From contig CM025851.1 of assembly GCA_003952965.2 (NCBI GenBank), positions 22,131,357 to 22,195,356 on the forward strand: a stretch of 64,000 nucleotides of DNA, given 5' to 3'. Below, piece after piece: positions 23,381 to 36,009 of this stretch. The notes under the pieces were generated by a model, which was not told the DNA's origin, did no database searches, and saw only the letters and a program-made list of their open reading frames with translations. Position 1 is the stretch's first letter, and each line of letters begins with the position of its first letter. Origin of the DNA: Morella rubra (lineage: Eukaryota > Streptophyta > Magnoliopsida > Fagales > Myricaceae). The position numbers and the translations under genes are program-made.

Positions 23381-24273
23381 TGTTAGTGTATTTTTGTGTT
23401 GGCATCATTCTGTGTCAAAATATGTCGTGATCAAGTTGTAATTTTGGTCCCCACATTTGTTCAAGAGTTAGAGTTGATGGTCTGTCCAAAGTCTTCATCA
23501 CGTTCAACCAGCGTTCAACAAGCGCTCGAGCGCCCTTCGAAAAATTTCAATCACATTCAACCAGTGTTCAACAAGAACTTGAGCGCTCTGTTATAATTTC
23601 AGACAGAAACATAAGCGTTCGACGAGCGTTCGAGCGACTTCCGGCGAATTTCAAAAATTACTAAATTTTTGGATTTTCCTTGTGAAGACTTGTGAAACCC
23701 TACTAGGTTTCGTGGTAGGCCGACTAGAACTTTATTGAGGCTTCCTTTGAGATATTTGTGCCTCCTTCCTTGAGAGAAAAACCAGAAGATTTGTGCTTCA
23801 AGATTGATGAGTTTTTCTCTATTCTTCCTCATATTGCTTTGTTTCCTTCATGGTGTTGAAGGCGTGCTAAAGAACAAGGTGTTCGTGGAGATCCTCAAGA
23901 AGAACCTCAAGGGTTGAGGTGAATGCCGCTTGGAGCGGGTCTGAGCAGGGAGGCTTAGATTATTACATCAGGGTTGTCAGAGTCAAGCAACGGGGTTGCC
24001 TGTGTCTGAATCACTGTTTGTAAGGATTTCTTCTTAGTAGATTTAGGTGGCTGCTAGCCCAGAGTGGTTTTTCCTTTGAATGGTTTTCAAAGGTTTTCCA
24101 CTTCGTCATCAAATCCTTGTCTCTTTGTGTGTTTGAAGTTTCTTTACAATTTGATTTATTATTTGTTGATTGTGTTGATTATTATGCATATCTAGCTGAA
24201 CAATTTTAGAACATGTTTTAAAATTGTTATTATTTGTTAATTAGAGGGAAAACACGTATTCACCCCCTCTAAG
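23381..24273 (+). repeat. LTR of element B, about 893 bp
   Basis: It starts TGTTAGTGTATTTTTG right after a polypurine tract, so it is a 3' LTR. It ends near CACCCCCTCT and is followed by TGGTATTAGGGTC, a degenerate initiator-Met primer-binding site, so the same LTR also looks like a 5' LTR for what follows. A repeated GCGTTCGACGAGCGTTCGAG-type motif lies at about 23507-23640. No gag follows at 24290-25250. Confidence 0.65.
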
Positions 24274-24289
24274 TGGTATTAGGGTCTAA

Positions 24290-25250
24290 ACCGGATTTTT
24301 CAATCTTTAAAATAGGGAAATAGAAATTTGGAGATGCCTATAGAATTGAAAAATGACATACACTCTCTTAGCTTCCTTGTCATGGCACCAATCAACTCTT
24401 TTTGCTTGGTAGGAGAGAATGGCAAGGGTTCTTGTATAGGACAATGAGAGGAAACCTAGAAAGAAAAAGAGAAGATAACAGAATAAAGATGGAATAGAGG
24501 AACAAATTTTTTAACAAGTAGGGTTGCTGAAGAGGAGATACCAACAATGTTGTGAAGGAGAAGGAGAAGGAGGTGTAAGTTGGTTTTGCTTTTGAATGAA
24601 AGGGAGGAGAGGGACGAAATGAGAGAAGCGGAAAAAATGGGTTTGGAGAATATTTTCCCTCTTCCTCAAATTGCGCTATAATAGTTCAAATTTTGCATTC
24701 GCGCGTCTTTTCTGTTTTATCTATCTCTTCTCTATTTTCTTCATAGGATTCATTGACAGAGTTTTGGTTCCAAAGTGTCCATGACAACCCCCCTATCGAT
24801 TTACGTGGATATGCATTGCTAAACCACTTGCGCTCAACATAAATGAACTATGAGGTGATTAGCTGATGAGCATATCGTGGTCAATACGCGGTAATAATTT
24901 TTAACAAAACTTGATGAACATTTTCTAAGCCGTGGACAAAGAGTGAGCTTTAATATTAGGAGAAAGTGGAACTTAAAAATGTTGTGGCAGAAGCGCATAT
25001 CTCTTCGAAACTTTCTACAAACCTGTCAATGTTGTCATGCATACAAACTTACCACCTGTTTACTCTTCTGACTAGAAAGAAAGATGACAAGAAACAGAAT
25101 TAGTAGTATAAAAATTTCTATTCTTGATCATCAGCCAATATTACTGGGTTGTACTGCTACAGTCAAGCAGGAAATGTGTTGGTAACCTATATATATAGCA
25201 ATAACCTTTAATAACTTTGCATTCTAAGTTTGCATTAATCATTGTCTTAC
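24290..25250. other. Spacer between element B LTR and TNL-1, no gene
   Basis: AT-rich sequence with a degraded primer-binding-like start and no coding signal. A TATATATA box near 25189-25197, followed by GCAATAACCTTT, matches the sequence upstream of TNL-2 (46850-46960). The last 100 bp are therefore the old TNL-1 promoter. Confidence 0.5.
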
Positions 25251-25606
25251 TAAAGCTTGAAAGTCTCTATTGCATCTATTAGCAAGACTTCAATGGCATC
25301 TATTATCACTCAAAAAGTCTCTTCATCTTCTTCTTCTTCAACACATCGGTGGACTCATGACGTTTTCCTCAATTTTTGTTGCAAAGACACACGCAACATA
25401 GATCATTTGTGTTCTGCTTTAAAATGCAAGGCATTAACGTTTGATAACGACGAAATACTTGAGCGAGAAAAATAAATCTCGCAAGAGCTCTTGAAAGCAA
25501 TACAAGAATCTTGAAATGCCATCACAGTTATCTCAGAGAACTATGCTAACTCTAAATGGTTCCTGCTTGAACTAGCTAAGATCGTCGAATGCAAGAGAAA
25601 AACAAC

Positions 25607-25760
25607 CACTACAAAAAAATGACTTTGGGAGTCAAAAAAATTTGTTACCCAAAGTAGCATTTTTGTCACCAAAGGTTTTGGGTGACAAAACCAAGTTGTC
25701 ATCTTGTTTGTCCTAAAGCCTGTCAGCAAAGGTTTTAGGTGACAATTTTCGTGTTTTGTC
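25607..25760. repeat. CACTA-1 left terminal and subterminal repeats
   Basis: After the CACTACAA end come repeated blocks built on GTCACCAAAGGTTTTGGGTGAC and TTTTAGGTGACA. The right end mirrors them at about 37310-37366 (TTTTAGGTGATGAAATT, TTTTGTCACCTAAAA). Such blocks flank CACTA termini and are thought to be sites for the DNA-binding transposase protein. Confidence 0.75.
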
Positions 25761-25984
25761 ACTGAAACCGTTCCGAATCCGAACGGTTTTTCCTATATTG
25801 ACGAAATTCAAAATCGTCATGCCCAGTATCTCCATCCGTTCGCATGAGTGGCGTGAACGGTTGGTCCAATGTGACGAAAAATTTTTTCATGGACCATACG
25901 TGCGCACGTGTATAAAACCGTCCTGACGATATATTCCGATAAAGACGTCCGCACCTATTTCATTTATGAGAAATAGTTTTTGTC

Positions 25985-26160
25985 ACCTTCAAACCGTTCG
26001 AACACTTACATCAACAGTGCGGATGCTTATGTTGAACCGTTCAACGGTTGTAATTAAAAGATCGTTGCACGTAAGAACAATTCAGGTTATGGTGTATTTA
26101 GCAAGTGGACGATATTGCTGTTTGTTTCAACGTGTGAACCGTTCGGACGACCGTTCAAAA
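25985..26160. repeat. CGTTCGAACG/CGTTCGGACG motif array, CACTA-1 left side
   Basis: Closely spaced AACCGTTCGAACAC (from about 25992), GAACCGTTCAACGGTTG (about 26034) and GAACCGTTCGGACGACCGTTC (about 26136). More of the same motif occurs at 32090-32200, 32590-32960, 34440-34800, 35150-35640 and 36425-37310 within the element. Confidence 0.7.
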
Positions 26161-26313
26161 CTTTAATTAAAAATTTAAATTTACAAATAATATAAATAGA
26201 AAGATATTCAATACTCATAATATAATAAAATATCTACAAATATGCAATCGTCATTAAAAGTAAATAAAATACATAATCGATAAGTACTGATCAAAGTAGT
26301 GAAAATACATAAA

Positions 26314-27997
26314 TTACCCAAATTTTTGTTTGGGTGTCGTACGAGATTGCAACTGTCTGATCTGCTCCATCATCTGCTCACGCATCTGTTGTTCCATTAG
26401 TTGCATCCCGTTCTTGTTGTTTACTAGGTTCCTTTGCTGCTCCTGCATCATCTTCTGATGCTCTTCTTTTCTTCCGTTGCTGCTCTGCCATCATCTGCAT
26501 CAGCTCTTCGTCTTTTTGCTCCTCCATCATCTGCTGATGCTCTCGCATCGTCTGCTCCATATCTGACCGCTTGACCAGAAGCTTCATATTCCAATCTGTC
26601 TAGCCCTCATCTCCTCAATCTCTAATCTGGCCTCCTCCAATCTTAGGACAAATCAACGGACGATGCTGATGAAGATGATCCAACAGACCGTACTGAACGG
26701 CCTAAACCTTGCACGTAACCCGCTTTCGTCCCCAACACCTCAGTGAAAATCTCCACTTTTGTGTATGACTTTCCCTCTGACTCGTGCTGCAACTGTAACG
26801 CCTCCATTTTTTCCTACAAAATTAGAAAAGAAATAAAATTAGCACATATGAAACATAAGAGATAATGAATGCATCATTAAAACTTACAAAATTTTCCGTG
26901 CATCTTCTGATGTCCACATGCCATCCTTATTAGTATGCGTTTTTTTATACAGCAACGCAGGACTAATCTCATCAGATTTTGGATTTTTTGTACACCAAAA
27001 GAAATATAAAACGTGCATATTAAAATACCTAAGTCATTTATTTAAATAATATCTAATAAAAATTAAATTTATTACTTACTAACAACGCTCTCGCGCGTTG
27101 GAAGACCTCGCTCCCGATGTGTGTACAATCTTCAGCTTAGCTCTATTCTCTTGTTGATTGCACTCCTCCTCTGCATTGTACATTTACAGTTGTTACACAA
27201 TTAATAATAAAATAAAATAAACGTTCAGAATAAAAAATTTTAACCTGAAATTCCTCGCTCGCGAATAAATCACAACACGAGTCCATTCTTCCTTGTTCAT
27301 CTCGGGATACGGGTGCTCTAACGCCTCTTCTTTGGAATTGAACACCGAGTAATGCTGGAACATTCTATTTCTTGTGCGTCCTGTACGCTGTGTTCATCGT
27401 AGACGTCACAGTGATGCGATCCTCGGCTCGGTCATAATCTAGTTGGAAGTCATCCTTAACATATATAATAGTTAGTACGTATAAAAGTTTCACAATTAAA
27501 ATTTAATAAATTATACTTACCAACACTCGGTTCATCACGTATGATTTAACCTCTTGGGGACCTCCTTCCACTTACTCGTCTCAAATGGGACATGTTGTGA
27601 ACGAGCGCACCAATATGACTTGAGAGCATTGAGGACGCCTTGTCATCACCGCCCGTACGTCCATCAGGGATATGGACAGTCAGCTTTCCTCCAGTACGAG
27701 CCTTGAGTAATGCAATCCCCCACGTACTACCCCGACGTGTCTGATTCCGGATGTCGCTACAAATGAAGAACAATAAATTTAAAATTCAGTTAAGCATAGA
27801 AATTTAAAAGTCATAATATTTAATGATTGACGGGGTAAGATACTTACGCACAACTACTTTGGTGCCTACTGGACTGGCTGTGGTAGGGGACGGTAATTCG
27901 TTCTATTCTAAGTGAAGGACCCGACACTGCTAGTGTACCGGAGACTACTCTGCTTGAACTGATGAATCGCACCGAAGACGTTTTCCTCCGCTGGCAT
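26314..27997 (-). pseudogene. CACTA-1 second gene: Transposase_24-type (plant transposase, Ptta/En/Spm)
   Basis: Minus-strand exons in order: MPAEENVFGAIHQFKQSSLR (27997-27845); the RNQTRRGSTWGIALLKARTG block (27773-27540); DDFQLDYDRAEDRITVT and MNKEEWTRVV-like sequence in shifting frames (about 27445-27250); ENRAKLKIVHTSGAR (about 27165-27110); SDEISPALLYKKTHTNKDGM (about 26990-26890); and EIFTEVLGTKAGYVQGLGRS (about 26765-26690). It ends in a Met/Gln-rich coiled coil (QLMEQQMREQMMEQIRQLQ) with stop at 26314. NRAKL..H..GAR and EVLG..G.V.GLG are marks of this family, the likely counterpart of TNPA, which binds subterminal repeats. Frames shift several times. Exon edges are approximate. Confidence 0.65.
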
Positions 27998-28111
27998 GAC
28001 GTCGTCCTGTGACCAAATAAATCAATATTAGAGAAAAAAAAACAATGAATTATGTTACTCAAAATGAATATAAAATAAAAACGCAAAGTAAATTGAAACG
28101 ATAAAGTTACT

Positions 28112-31100
28112 TTAGTCCTCGGAGTCATATTCTTCAGAATCACTACAATCTTCACTGAACGATTCCGAGGAATCATCGCTTCCTTCTATTTCACGTTGTT
28201 GTGGACCACTCTCATCGGTTACCACATAAGCCTCGACGTCATTTCTAGTCAACGGATCATGTCAAAGGAGCTAAAGTCCACAAAAAGCTCAATAGACTCA
28301 TTCTCCTGGTATGCTTCACGGTTCGACGGTCCTTCTCCATCTTCACTAGCTTCCTCCTCAATAGGTGGAATATCATACGTGTTTCTAGGGGTAATCTTTT
28401 GAACAATCTTCCAGTGACCGCCCAACTTCATATCATCGATATAAAACACTTGATTCCCCTGAGAAGCTAGCACAAACGGGTCGTCTTTGTACCACTTTCG
28501 GGATGTGTTAATACTAACAAACCGACCACTTTTATCAAGACCTAAGTTTTGAGTACTCAAGTCAAACCAGTCACATTTAGTAAATAAACTAAATTCCCCG
28601 CAAATAACGCAACGCATAAATATCCACGACCTGACCATAAAAATCAACATCTTCCCCATCATGGTCCCCCAAAACAACCACACCACTATTCTGAGTGTTA
28701 CGAAACTGTTCACGAAGGACCGTGTGAAACCTAACTCCATTCACTACACACCCAGAATAACAAAGTGCCCGTTGATCCGGACCGGATGCTAATGCATACA
28801 AATCATCGACACCGAGCCGATTTTCATTGCGCATAGTTTGAATCTAAAATAATAAACACGTGTTAATTTAAAATAAAAAATCAATAAATTTAACATATAA
28901 TAGAGATAAATTAAATAAATACCGATTTCTAAACCATAACGGAAATCTTCTTCGTGCCTCCTATCAACATTTATTGGTGATTGCCTCCTCATCTCTTCCA
29001 AGTGCTCGCTATAAAGAAATAAGATATTTTATAATAAATTAAAATATAATGAACTGATAAGTGTTTAAATGAGCAAATATTCTTAAAAACGCTTACTCTA
29101 TATGTTGGCTGATTTCTGAACAGTTGTTGAGTACGTACCACTGTGCTTTTGTAAATTCCTTTCTATTCAAATCTTGACCCCTACCAGCTCCCAAGGCGAA
29201 CACTTTGAGTAAATACAAAAAGACGACAACTTCGATCATCCATGTCGGCATAATTTTGTCTTTTCTATTAAATCTCGTCTCAACGTACCAAGATACATTG
29301 AGCAAAAAGTTAGACATTCATTTAACACATAATTCTCTGCTATGGAGCCCTCACACCGCACCCTGTTCTTAACGAAACACTTCATCTTCCCCATATACCT
29401 CTCCATTGGATACATCCACCGAAATTGAACTGGACCCCAAGTTTCACTCCCGAGGTAAATGAACAGCTAAATGAACCATAATAGTAAAAAATGATGGAGG
29501 GAATAAATGTTCCAACTTGCAAAGAATCATTCCGATGTCCTTCTCTAACTGGTCCACAACGTCTAAACGTATTGTTCTTGAGCACAAGTCTCTGAAGAAT
29601 AAACTCAACTCAGTCAATGCTGTACACACTTCGTTTCCTAACAACCGTGTATCATTGCCAGTAACAGTCGCTGCAACAAGACGTGTGAGTCGTGACTCTT
29701 CATACCCATTATCTTCCCTTCATTTATATTCACGCACCGGGATATTAGAGGCGTATCCATCCGGAAACTTGACACCCTTCAGCCATTCACAACACTTCTT
29801 ACGTTCATCCTTCGTTAAAGTAAATAATGCTTGAGGCATCACCTCTGCTGACCCCGAACTTGCAAATGCAAATCCTTTTTAATGCCCATTAATGCCAAGT
29901 CCCTCCGAGCACTAGCATTGTCCTTCGTCTTACCATCGATGTTCATCAAAGTTCCCAACACATTGTCACAAATATTCTTCTCTATGTGCATGACGTCCAA
30001 ATTATGTCGAAGTTTCAAATCTGACCAGTACGCAACTCAAAGAATATGTTGCGTTTCGTCCAACTTAACTCATTTTTAGCCCGTTTTCTCTTCTTTTAGT
30101 CTTCCCAAATGAACATAACGGTACCGATTCAAGTTGTTGAAGTATCTCCTCTCCAGTGACTTCTTAGGCGCTGCTCTAAACTCTTTTTTCCCGTCAAATA
30201 TGTCGACATCATGCCTCCACCTATGCGTCGCGGGCAAATACCAGCGATGTCCCAAAAACAATGTTTGCCCCCATGTTTCAACCAAAATGACGTTGTGTTC
30301 GCATTGCAATTAGGGCATGCTAACCGTCCTTTCGTACTCCAACCGAGAGATTACCATAAGCCAGGAAGTCATTTATTGTCCAAAGCAAAGCAGCATGTAA
30401 CTTGAATGAACTTGACACCTGCGTCATACGTCTGCACTCCATTTTCCCACAAGTCCTTCAACTCATCTATCAATGGCTGCAAGTAGACATCGATATCATT
30501 CCTGGACTTCTTGGACCAGAATAAGCAATGACAGCATGAAACTTGAATCCTTCATACATTTCCATGGCGGCATATTGTATGGAATTAGTACCACTGGCCA
30601 TATACTATACGATAAGCTCATGTTGCCAAACGGATTGAACCCATCAGATGCCAAACCCAACGACATTCCGAGATTCCCGACCAAACCATTCATAATTCTT
30701 ATCGAGGTCCTTCCATACCACAGTCTGCAGGATGCCTCATCACCCCATCTTCAACCACACGCTTCTCTTGGTGCCCCGCATATCCGTTGTTGTTTGCCTT
30801 GATAGAAACAATCTTGCAACCTCGGTTTCAAGGGAAAATGCCGCAACACTTTTTGAGGAACCTTTGATTTGCTATTCTGACTGTACTTCCACCTCGATTC
30901 CCACACACCGGACACTCTTGTAACTCACTGTGCTCCTTCCAAAACAGTACACAGTCATTTAAGCACGCATGTATGTTATCGTAGCTAAATCCTAAATTCT
31001 TTCTTAACTTTTTCGCCTCATAATAAGATTTAGGAAGTGTCTCCCCCTCCGGCAGCGCATCTTTTATCAACCCAACACATCTTCAAATGCCTTTACAGTC

Positions 31101-31631
31101 AAATTATTCTCCGACTTCACATGAAGTAACCTAACAACGAAGAAAACTTTGAGTACTTCTTACACCGGGATACAACTCGCTCAGCATCCGCCCATAACTT
31201 GGTATACGCGAAAACCCGTCTCCAGACCCCAGACTCGACTGTTTCAGGACCCGATATTTTGACCAGCATTCCCATCAACCCCTGCTCCCGCCTCAAAATC
31301 TTCTAACATGTCTCTCATATCATCATTTATGTTTCCCTCAGAGTCCTCACTCTCGGTTCAGGTTCTAAAGTCACTACCCGGTTAGAAACTTCTGAAATGA
31401 CTCTCCGTGAAATACCCAATGAGTGTAACTCTGGTCAAACCCAATTATGAATAAATGATCCTCCATCTCGTCTACATGTTTGAACAACACATTCTTACAT
31501 CTCTTACATGGACATCTTATCAGTCCACGACTATCTGCATAACTACGGGCAACACTCATAAAATCCCGAACACCATCACTATACTTTACACTTTTGAGTC
31601 TATCAGCCTCATAAATCCAGCTTTTATCCAT
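28112..31631 (-). pseudogene. CACTA-1 TNP2-type transposase (Transpos_assoc, Transposase_21, DUF4218, DUF4216)
   Basis: The gene starts MDKSWIYEADRLKSVKYSDG at 31631. The transposase-associated domain has paired cysteines (IRCPCKRCKN) near 31500. Transposase_21 follows, with CLNDCVLFWKEHSELQECPV (about 30985-30900), DGFNPFGNMSLSYSIWPVVL (about 30640-30580), a PLIDELKDLWENGVQTYDAG stretch (about 30480-30420) and HRWRHDVDIFDGKKEF (about 30222-30175). DUF4218 lies at about 29834-29300 (LFFRDLCSRTI, LEKDIGMILCKLEHLFPPSF), and DUF4216 at 28760-28360 (KCDWFDLSTQ, QVFYIDDMKLGGHWKIVQKI). It ends in an acidic tail with stop at 28112. TNP2 proteins cut and rejoin CACTA ends. Frame changes at about 31370, 31070, 30830, 30500 and 29440 may be partly introns, but several are true breaks. 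Confidence 0.85.
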
Positions 31632-33260
31632 ATTGTTCCTTCAAAGACAAAAATACAAACAATAATGCAAACAATGATGACATTCACACTCAACTCCAAT
31701 TTCTTCGGGTGATAGGTCCTATCCCATTCAAGTTTACAATATCACATGTTGCACGTAATTGACCCGACCATTGTGACTGATGCTTTAGAAATTTCGACAG
31801 CATTTCCCCTCAGTCCCCAGATACACGCCTACAACATTGAGCATAAACACCCACCATTGAAGGCAAGTGTACAAGCTCAATGCTGAATGTGTATCCGAAG
31901 GACAAAAGGAGATTTGCATCGAAATTTCTAAACACATCTAGTCACAATATCAGATACAATTACGCACATTACGCATATTGTAAACTCAAACTGTCCATAA
32001 CGTGGACAATTCAAGAATTACACGAGTTCGTTATCCGAACTCCGTGTAATTCTTAAACGGGGCTAAGGCTACTAAATGAATGCAACATGACAGCAAAAAC
32101 CTTTCGGACGCTATTAACCGTCCAAACATAAAATAAGCGTTCGGACCTTTTTGTAAAGCATCCGAATGGATAAATTAAGTCAGGACGTATATAAACCAGA
32201 CTACGATTGTCGAACAACACATTCTTTCCAAATAGATGACATTTTCAACACAAATTCATGCCAAAATCAACCCAAATGACAAATATTTCAATATAAACAC
32301 ATCACAACCAACCTAAACTCAATTGCTATCATTTTAGACCCTAAAAATTTGAAAAACACATGCTTTGATATCCTAAAATCCATGCTTTTCATCCAAAAAA
32401 AAAAAAAATTTAAAACCCACTAACCTTAAATGCAATCCAATCGAAATCTCAAATGAGTTGCTCCTTCCACACCCTTTTCAATGAGATTAACGTCTTAAAT
32501 CAGCTCCCTCTTCTCCTCTTGCTCAAATCTCTCAAATTTCTAAGTTTTTTCCCTTTTTGCTATACTGTCCGCAATTTCCCTTCTTTCAAATGAATAAAAC
32601 CGTTCGGACCCCTATAACAATGTGCAGACGCCTACGTGTAAAAGTTTTCAAGGGAACCATGGTGCCTAAATTTTCATACCATCCCGACATGTACTATTGT
32701 TACGACCGAACGCAAACTTATAGCTAACGACACCGTTTTAGAAATCACCAAACGACAGCGTCTGATCAACAAAATCGTCCAGACTCAAAAAATTATCCAA
32801 AACTTCTTAATTTCACAGCGCCATTTTAGAAACCCCGAAACAACAGCGTCTCAATACAAAAATGTAAAAACAAGCATCCGAAGTTCAAAACCGTCTAGAT
32901 GATTTTCTTGCACAGTACGACACCGTTTGACCTTACTATATACGTCCAAACGGTTACCTCGCGTCGAATGGTTTTGAGACCTCTTTTTTTTTAAGCTCAT
33001 ACCGTTCAAATTATTACCAAATTTTAAATAATATAAATAACCTTAAGTATGAGTAAAGTTGAAGGAGTGTAACGAAATGAGAAAATAACATAAACAAAAA
33101 TAAATAGAAATAACATAAATATATCAAATCTCCATAAACAAAATAACAATAGATACATTCCCAAAATATGTACTCCAAACATAATATAAAAATAAATGTC
33201 CTCAAAACATAATAAAAAACCAAATATCATAACAAACAAAGTAAAAAATATCTACTGATC
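31632..33260. other. Intergenic part of CACTA-1
   Basis: AT-rich with no gene. It carries copies of the CGTCCGAACG-type motif (for example near 32125-32180, 32600 and 32930-32960) between the plant-transposon-protein gene and the transposase. A poly-A stretch lies at 32396-32408. Confidence 0.55.
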
Positions 33261-33264
33261 ATCA

Positions 33265-34410
33265 ATCATCAGAGAGATGTAGAACCTCGGACATCCTCAT
33301 GTGCTCCTCAAGCAACACGACCTGCTCAGTCAGGGCAACTAGCTCTGCACTGGTTGCCATGTCCTTTAAGACTAACTGAACCTCGGCCACCTCCTTCTTC
33401 CACTCAGTCCATGCTCTCGACCTTACTCTCCAAAGCTCCTAGCCGAGAACTGATATCACCCACCATCTCATGGTGGGCTGCATGACGTTTACATCTGCCT
33501 AATCAACTCGGTCATCATAGCACCACCCAACTCGGTCGCTGTGCCTCGAGTCCCTGGGTGGAGCCCTATCCAGGATCCTGCTCCTCGGTCCCCTCAGCGG
33601 CTCCTGTCGTCTAACTCTAGCTACCTGAGTGGCATTTAGCACTCATCGTGTTTGCACCATCAACTTTGAGAGCTTTGTCTTGTTAATTGACCAGATACCA
33701 GTATGGAGTGAAGGAACTGGGTCAGAAGAACACCATAGGGCAACGAAATCTGAGCATCGGTCTTCAGGGCCTCAGCACGGACCAATTGGTAGATGAATGA
33801 TGCCATATCAACAGAAGCCCCGTACAACTACTATGTACAAGAATTCGGCCGGCCATAAGTCAACTCCGTCGTGTGCTTCTTCGGGTCGATGGAGCATAGA
33901 ATCAGGTGCATGATCCTCCAAAAAGGAAGCAGCTGCCTGTGAATCATGTTGCTTCCCTTAGGATAGCCGTATCCGGGCCCAACAATGTCCAAAAAACCTC
34001 GGCCTTAGTAGGCCGGCCCTCCTCCCTCAATGGCAGGTTGGGAACGTTGTCACATCCCTCACGTACCTCAAGAATCTCACTAACTCATCCGACGAGAATC
34101 TGACCTGCACGTTCCAGATGATCACCTCCATATTAGGCTCCTCGAGGTCCCTCGCCGAAGTATAGAGCATAGAACTCTCACACCAAGTTCTTGACGCATA
34201 CCCAGTCCTTTGGAGGAACGGAAGCCAACCTGCTTTCTCCACTATCTCTGGAAGCGTCCGATCCTCAAACCGAAGCTAGTAAAAATTAGCCAACTGGATA
34301 TGCTGCTCGACAAGATCAAGCGAGACATGATGATTGCCGTATGCTCTTCCAATGATAAAGCTAAAGCAGAAGATTCCTTAGCTTTAGCTGGCTACTTGGT
34401 ACACTGACGC
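33265..34410 (-). pseudogene. Extra gene in CACTA-1: putative plant transposon protein domain
   Basis: Read on the minus strand, it starts near 34408 (MSKRQCTK) and contains KAGWLPFLQRTGYASRTWCE, then EVIIWNVQVRFSSDELVRFL (about 34115-34055), DTAILREAT and IHRQLLPFWRIMHLILCSID (about 33945-33885). ASVDMASFIYQLVRAEALKT and LPYGVLLTQFLHSI follow at about 33810-33700. The run LP..LLPFW..........E and a late LPYG.LLT are typical of the plant-transposon-protein domain, often found in repeats. The C-terminus is a leucine-rich coiled coil (ELVALTEQVVLLEEHMRMSE, about 33350-33290). Stops and frameshifts occur throughout. Its function in transposition is unknown. Confidence 0.65.
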
Positions 34411-34419
34411 TTGCTCATT

Positions 34420-36000
34420 TTTTATAATCTGCACAAAAGCGTTCGAATAATTAAAAATGTTCGCAAGGTTGAGCTGTTCGAACGTCTATAAAAAAAAAAT
34501 ACAAATTTAATATAAAAAGGTGTTCGAACAGCTACAAAGAGCATTCAGATAGCTTCGAATACAACATTCGAACAGAAAGCATAGCGTCCGGACAAAACAA
34601 AACAACAATGTATTCCTATTTTGACATACTTGGCATCCGAACAGCTTTTGGATAACCGTCGAACTAAATACAAATAGTAAAATTTTAAACTTTTAATATA
34701 TCACTGTCTGGAAGGTTTATGTACGTCCGGACACACAAAACGACAACGTATCCCTTTTGAATACTAAAAGGCATCCGAATTTCTGAGAACAACGTCTGAA
34801 TGCTACGGGGACGACAACCGAGTTAACTCAGCCATGGCAGTGTCTCAAAACCTCCCACACACTACCCAAAACACAACCAAATCATAAAAAAAAATACTCT
34901 TAAAACAATCCTAACACTTAACACAATCAATTTCTACGTAAAAATCAATCAAAAAACACAATGTAGTATACAAAAAATAGAATTGAAATCTTATATGTAA
35001 AACTATAAAAAAGACAAAATTTTTGAGGTTAAAATCATGTTAAAAATGGATCAAACATACTTGGATGTGATTGGAGTGTCAAAGGAATGAGTTTACATCA
35101 ATATTTAGGAAGGAAACAAGTGAGGGTCACTAGAGTTTTGTTTGTAAAAGGTTCAGTTTAATGAAAAAGTTGAACTGTTCAACGTTTTCATAATCCATGG
35201 ACGATGTCTGGACGGTTTAAGCAGATGTGGCCCAATGAGAGTCCTCCGCATTAAATGTCAAATTTTAAACCGTTTAAAACCGTTCGACAAATTAATTACG
35301 TCCAAACATTTACCGTATGCGCGAACAGGTTTCCCTGATTTCGCTAGACATGGAAGCACACGTTGGCTGAATGAGCATCACACAGCATCCGAACATTGAT
35401 GGGGAGTTAGAATGGTCATAGCTGTTGTCAACCATCGTGTAACAAAAACACGTGTAAGCCATGCGATGGTTACACATACGTTCGAACGGTGGTCACATCC
35501 GTTCTAACATTGTCGTAAGGTCAGGTATGTCTGAACACTGTGCATTTTTCTGCGATGTTGGAGTCTAGACGGTGTTTTTGATCGTTCCAATGTATTAGTG
35601 TGATGCGTCCGAACGACTTGGGTCCGTCCGGATGCATGTCTGATTTATTTTATTTCTTCATTCACACTAGTTAGTTTACTTTGCTAACACAATGTAATTA
35701 TAACTAACCACCAATTTAAATTAAATTGTTTTTACACTAACCTTTATAATTAATCACCTATTTAATTTTATTTACACTAACCATTACAATTTAAGTTAAA
35801 CTAACCGTTTTGTTAACATAGCACTCGTACTAATCACCCATTTAATTATACTAATTGTCCATTTAAATTTTAATAAATTTAAACTAATGAAAAAACAAAA
35901 TTGATATGGAATATCAAACATAATCCAAATACTGAATGAAAAACAAAATCATAATGTCTAGTACAATCCAGAAACATCCTTCTAAGGATAAGTAATAATA
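34420..36000. other. Non-coding part of CACTA-1 with many CGTCCGAACG motifs
   Basis: There is no gene. The motif occurs densely, for example CGTTCGAATAATT near 34440, GTTCGAACGTC near 34475, ACGTCCGGACAC near 34723, ACGTTCGAACGG near 35479 and GTCCGTCCGGATGC near 35624. A block of runs such as CACTAACC and TTTAATT lies at about 35660-35880. Confidence 0.55.
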
Positions 36001-36009
36001 GCGATAAAA

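Noticed and set aside
29517..30923. Plus-strand open frames within CACTA-1
   Set aside because: They are shadows of the minus-strand TNP2 transposase, whose domains are clear on the other strand.
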